Below are positions 63,281-64,000 of a stretch of 64,000 bases of DNA, piece by piece. Numbering within the stretch: the stretch's first letter is position 1; the number at the start of each line of letters is the position of its first letter. A program made the translations under genes and the position numbers. The notes below the pieces were generated by a model. It ran no database searches. It had not been told where the DNA came from and was given only the letters and a program-made list of their open reading frames with translations. The DNA is from Microcystis elabens FACHB-917 (GTDB lineage: Bacteria > Cyanobacteriota > Cyanobacteriia > PCC-6307 > Cyanobiaceae): contig NZ_JACJSZ010000002.1 in NCBI RefSeq assembly GCF_014698445.1, positions 124,001-188,000 on the forward strand, in the 5' to 3' direction.

Positions 63281-63991
63281 TCAGCTCTGTTTGCTGATCT
63301 GGGAGAACTCCAGCTCCACCGGGGTCTCCCTGCCGAAGATCGACAGGAGGGCCTTCAGTTTGCTGCGCTCGCCGGAGACCTCGATCACCTCGCCCTGGAA
63401 GTCCTTGAACGGACCGGCGGTGACGAGGATCTGATCGCCTTCGGTGAGATCGACCTTGAGGACAGGCTTCTTCTCGGCGGCACGCTTGAAGATGCGGTCG
63501 ACCTCCTGGCGGCTGAGGGGACGGGGCCGGATGTGGCCGCGGGCCTTGCCGGTGGCGCGGCGCTCCTCCTGGCCCACGAAGTTGATGACGTTGGGGGTGC
63601 TGCGCACGGCCATCATCGTGTCCTCATCGAGGACCATGCGCACCAGCACATAGCCGGGGAACACCTTCTCCTCGATCGACTGGCGGCTGCCGTCCTTCTT
63701 CAGCTTCACACCGGGGGTCTGGGGGATCTCGATCTCCAGGATCCGGTTGCTCACCCCGAGAGTGACGGCCCGCTGCTCCAGGGTGGCCTTGACCTTCTTC
63801 TCGCAGCTGGAGGCCACCTGGACCGCGAACCAGCGGGCCACCTGGGGCTTGGCGGCCTCGGTCCCCTCAGCACCACCTTCGGCGGACGGGTCGGTGCTCT
63901 CCGCGCCGGGGCCCGGGCCCACGGCGGGAAGCTCCAGCACTTCGAGGGCGTCCGGTTCGATCTCAGGCACGGCAGGCGGGGGAAGGGTCAT
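63281..63991 (-). CDS. nusG: transcription termination/antitermination protein NusG
   Basis: 236 residues from ATG 63991 (a TTG one codon earlier also fits). An acidic Pro/Glu-rich extension of about 50 residues precedes the NGN domain (ARWFAVQVASSCEKKVKATLEQRA, EEKVFPGYVLVRMVLDEDTMMAVRSTPNVINFVG). The C-terminal KOW domain is EGDQILVTAGPFKDFQGEVIEVSGERSKLKALLSIFGRETPVELEF. It binds RNA polymerase and links to ribosomes or Rho. First gene of the ribosomal cluster seen here; secE would be expected just beyond the right edge. Confidence 0.96.
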   Translation of the reverse strand: MTLPPPAVPEIEPDALEVLELPAVGPGPGAESTDPSAEGGAEGTEAAKPQVARWFAVQVASSCEKKVKATLEQRAVTLGVSNRILEIEIPQTPGVKLKKDGSRQSIEEKVFPGYVLVRMVLDEDTMMAVRSTPNVINFVGQEERRATGKARGHIRPRPLSRQEVDRIFKRAAEKKPVLKVDLTEGDQILVTAGPFKDFQGEVIEVSGERSKLKALLSIFGRETPVELEFSQISKQS

Positions 63992-64000
63992 CAACGGAAG

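Overview
The window looks like the chromosome of a picocyanobacterium of the Synechococcus/Cyanobium type. This is inferred from the very high GC content, the dense gene packing, a cyanobacterial CuA-less second terminal oxidase, scattered GCGATCGC palindromes and a housekeeping backbone typical of that group: RluD-type pseudouridine synthase, ylqF, pgk, murG, PLP decarboxylase, pyrD, rnhA, rplL, rplJ, rplA, rplK, nusG. No tRNA, rRNA or CRISPR array was seen.

Layout. 1-4160: end of a drug/metabolite transporter, an IS630-type insertion sequence, a short-chain dehydrogenase and a type II NADH dehydrogenase. 4373-14607: one long probable operon with two DUF2231 membrane proteins, an alternative respiratory terminal oxidase (subunits II, I, III) lacking the CuA site, then a GMC oxidoreductase, a GH63-like glycosidase and a second GMC oxidoreductase. 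This suggests sugar release and oxidation coupled to an oxidase. 14639-21854: pseudouridine synthase, a secreted RTX-like subtilase, a membrane protein bracketed by a duplicated 3' end of ylqF, ylqF itself and a universal stress protein.

22437-40418 is an accessory island and the most interesting part. After a frameshifted DUF3616 gene comes a + strand operon: small membrane protein, FGE-receiver fusion, TIR-VMAP protein, MoxR AAA+ ATPase and a vWA-like protein ending in an FGE/C-type-lectin-like domain. This matches the plan of a ternary MoxR/vWA/VMAP conflict system with a TIR (NAD-cleaving) effector. Next to it lies a complete diversity-generating retroelement (DGR): Avd, reverse transcriptase, and a 121-bp template repeat (TR) just after the RT stop. 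Two variable repeats (VR) match it: one at the 3' end of the vWA-FGE gene, one at the 3' end of a stand-alone FGE gene. VR1 differs from TR at 20 positions, all template adenines; VR2 at 22, of which 21 are adenines. The DGR therefore appears to diversify the sensor end of a suicide-type immune complex. The rest of the island is toxin-antitoxin modules and debris (MazF/RHH, VapBC mosaic, Xre/RES with the RES toxin fused to a truncated FGE, PIN/Phd) and an IS66 element.

40484-63991 returns to backbone: pgk, a two-component system, murG, a CobC/HisC-like PLP enzyme, a MoxR-DUF58-transglutaminase operon, type IV pilus genes pilM-N-O-Q, pyrD, rnhA, a possible Yfr2-like small RNA with a strong terminator, and the nusG-rplK-rplA-rplJ-rplL cluster interrupted by an SGNH hydrolase gene.
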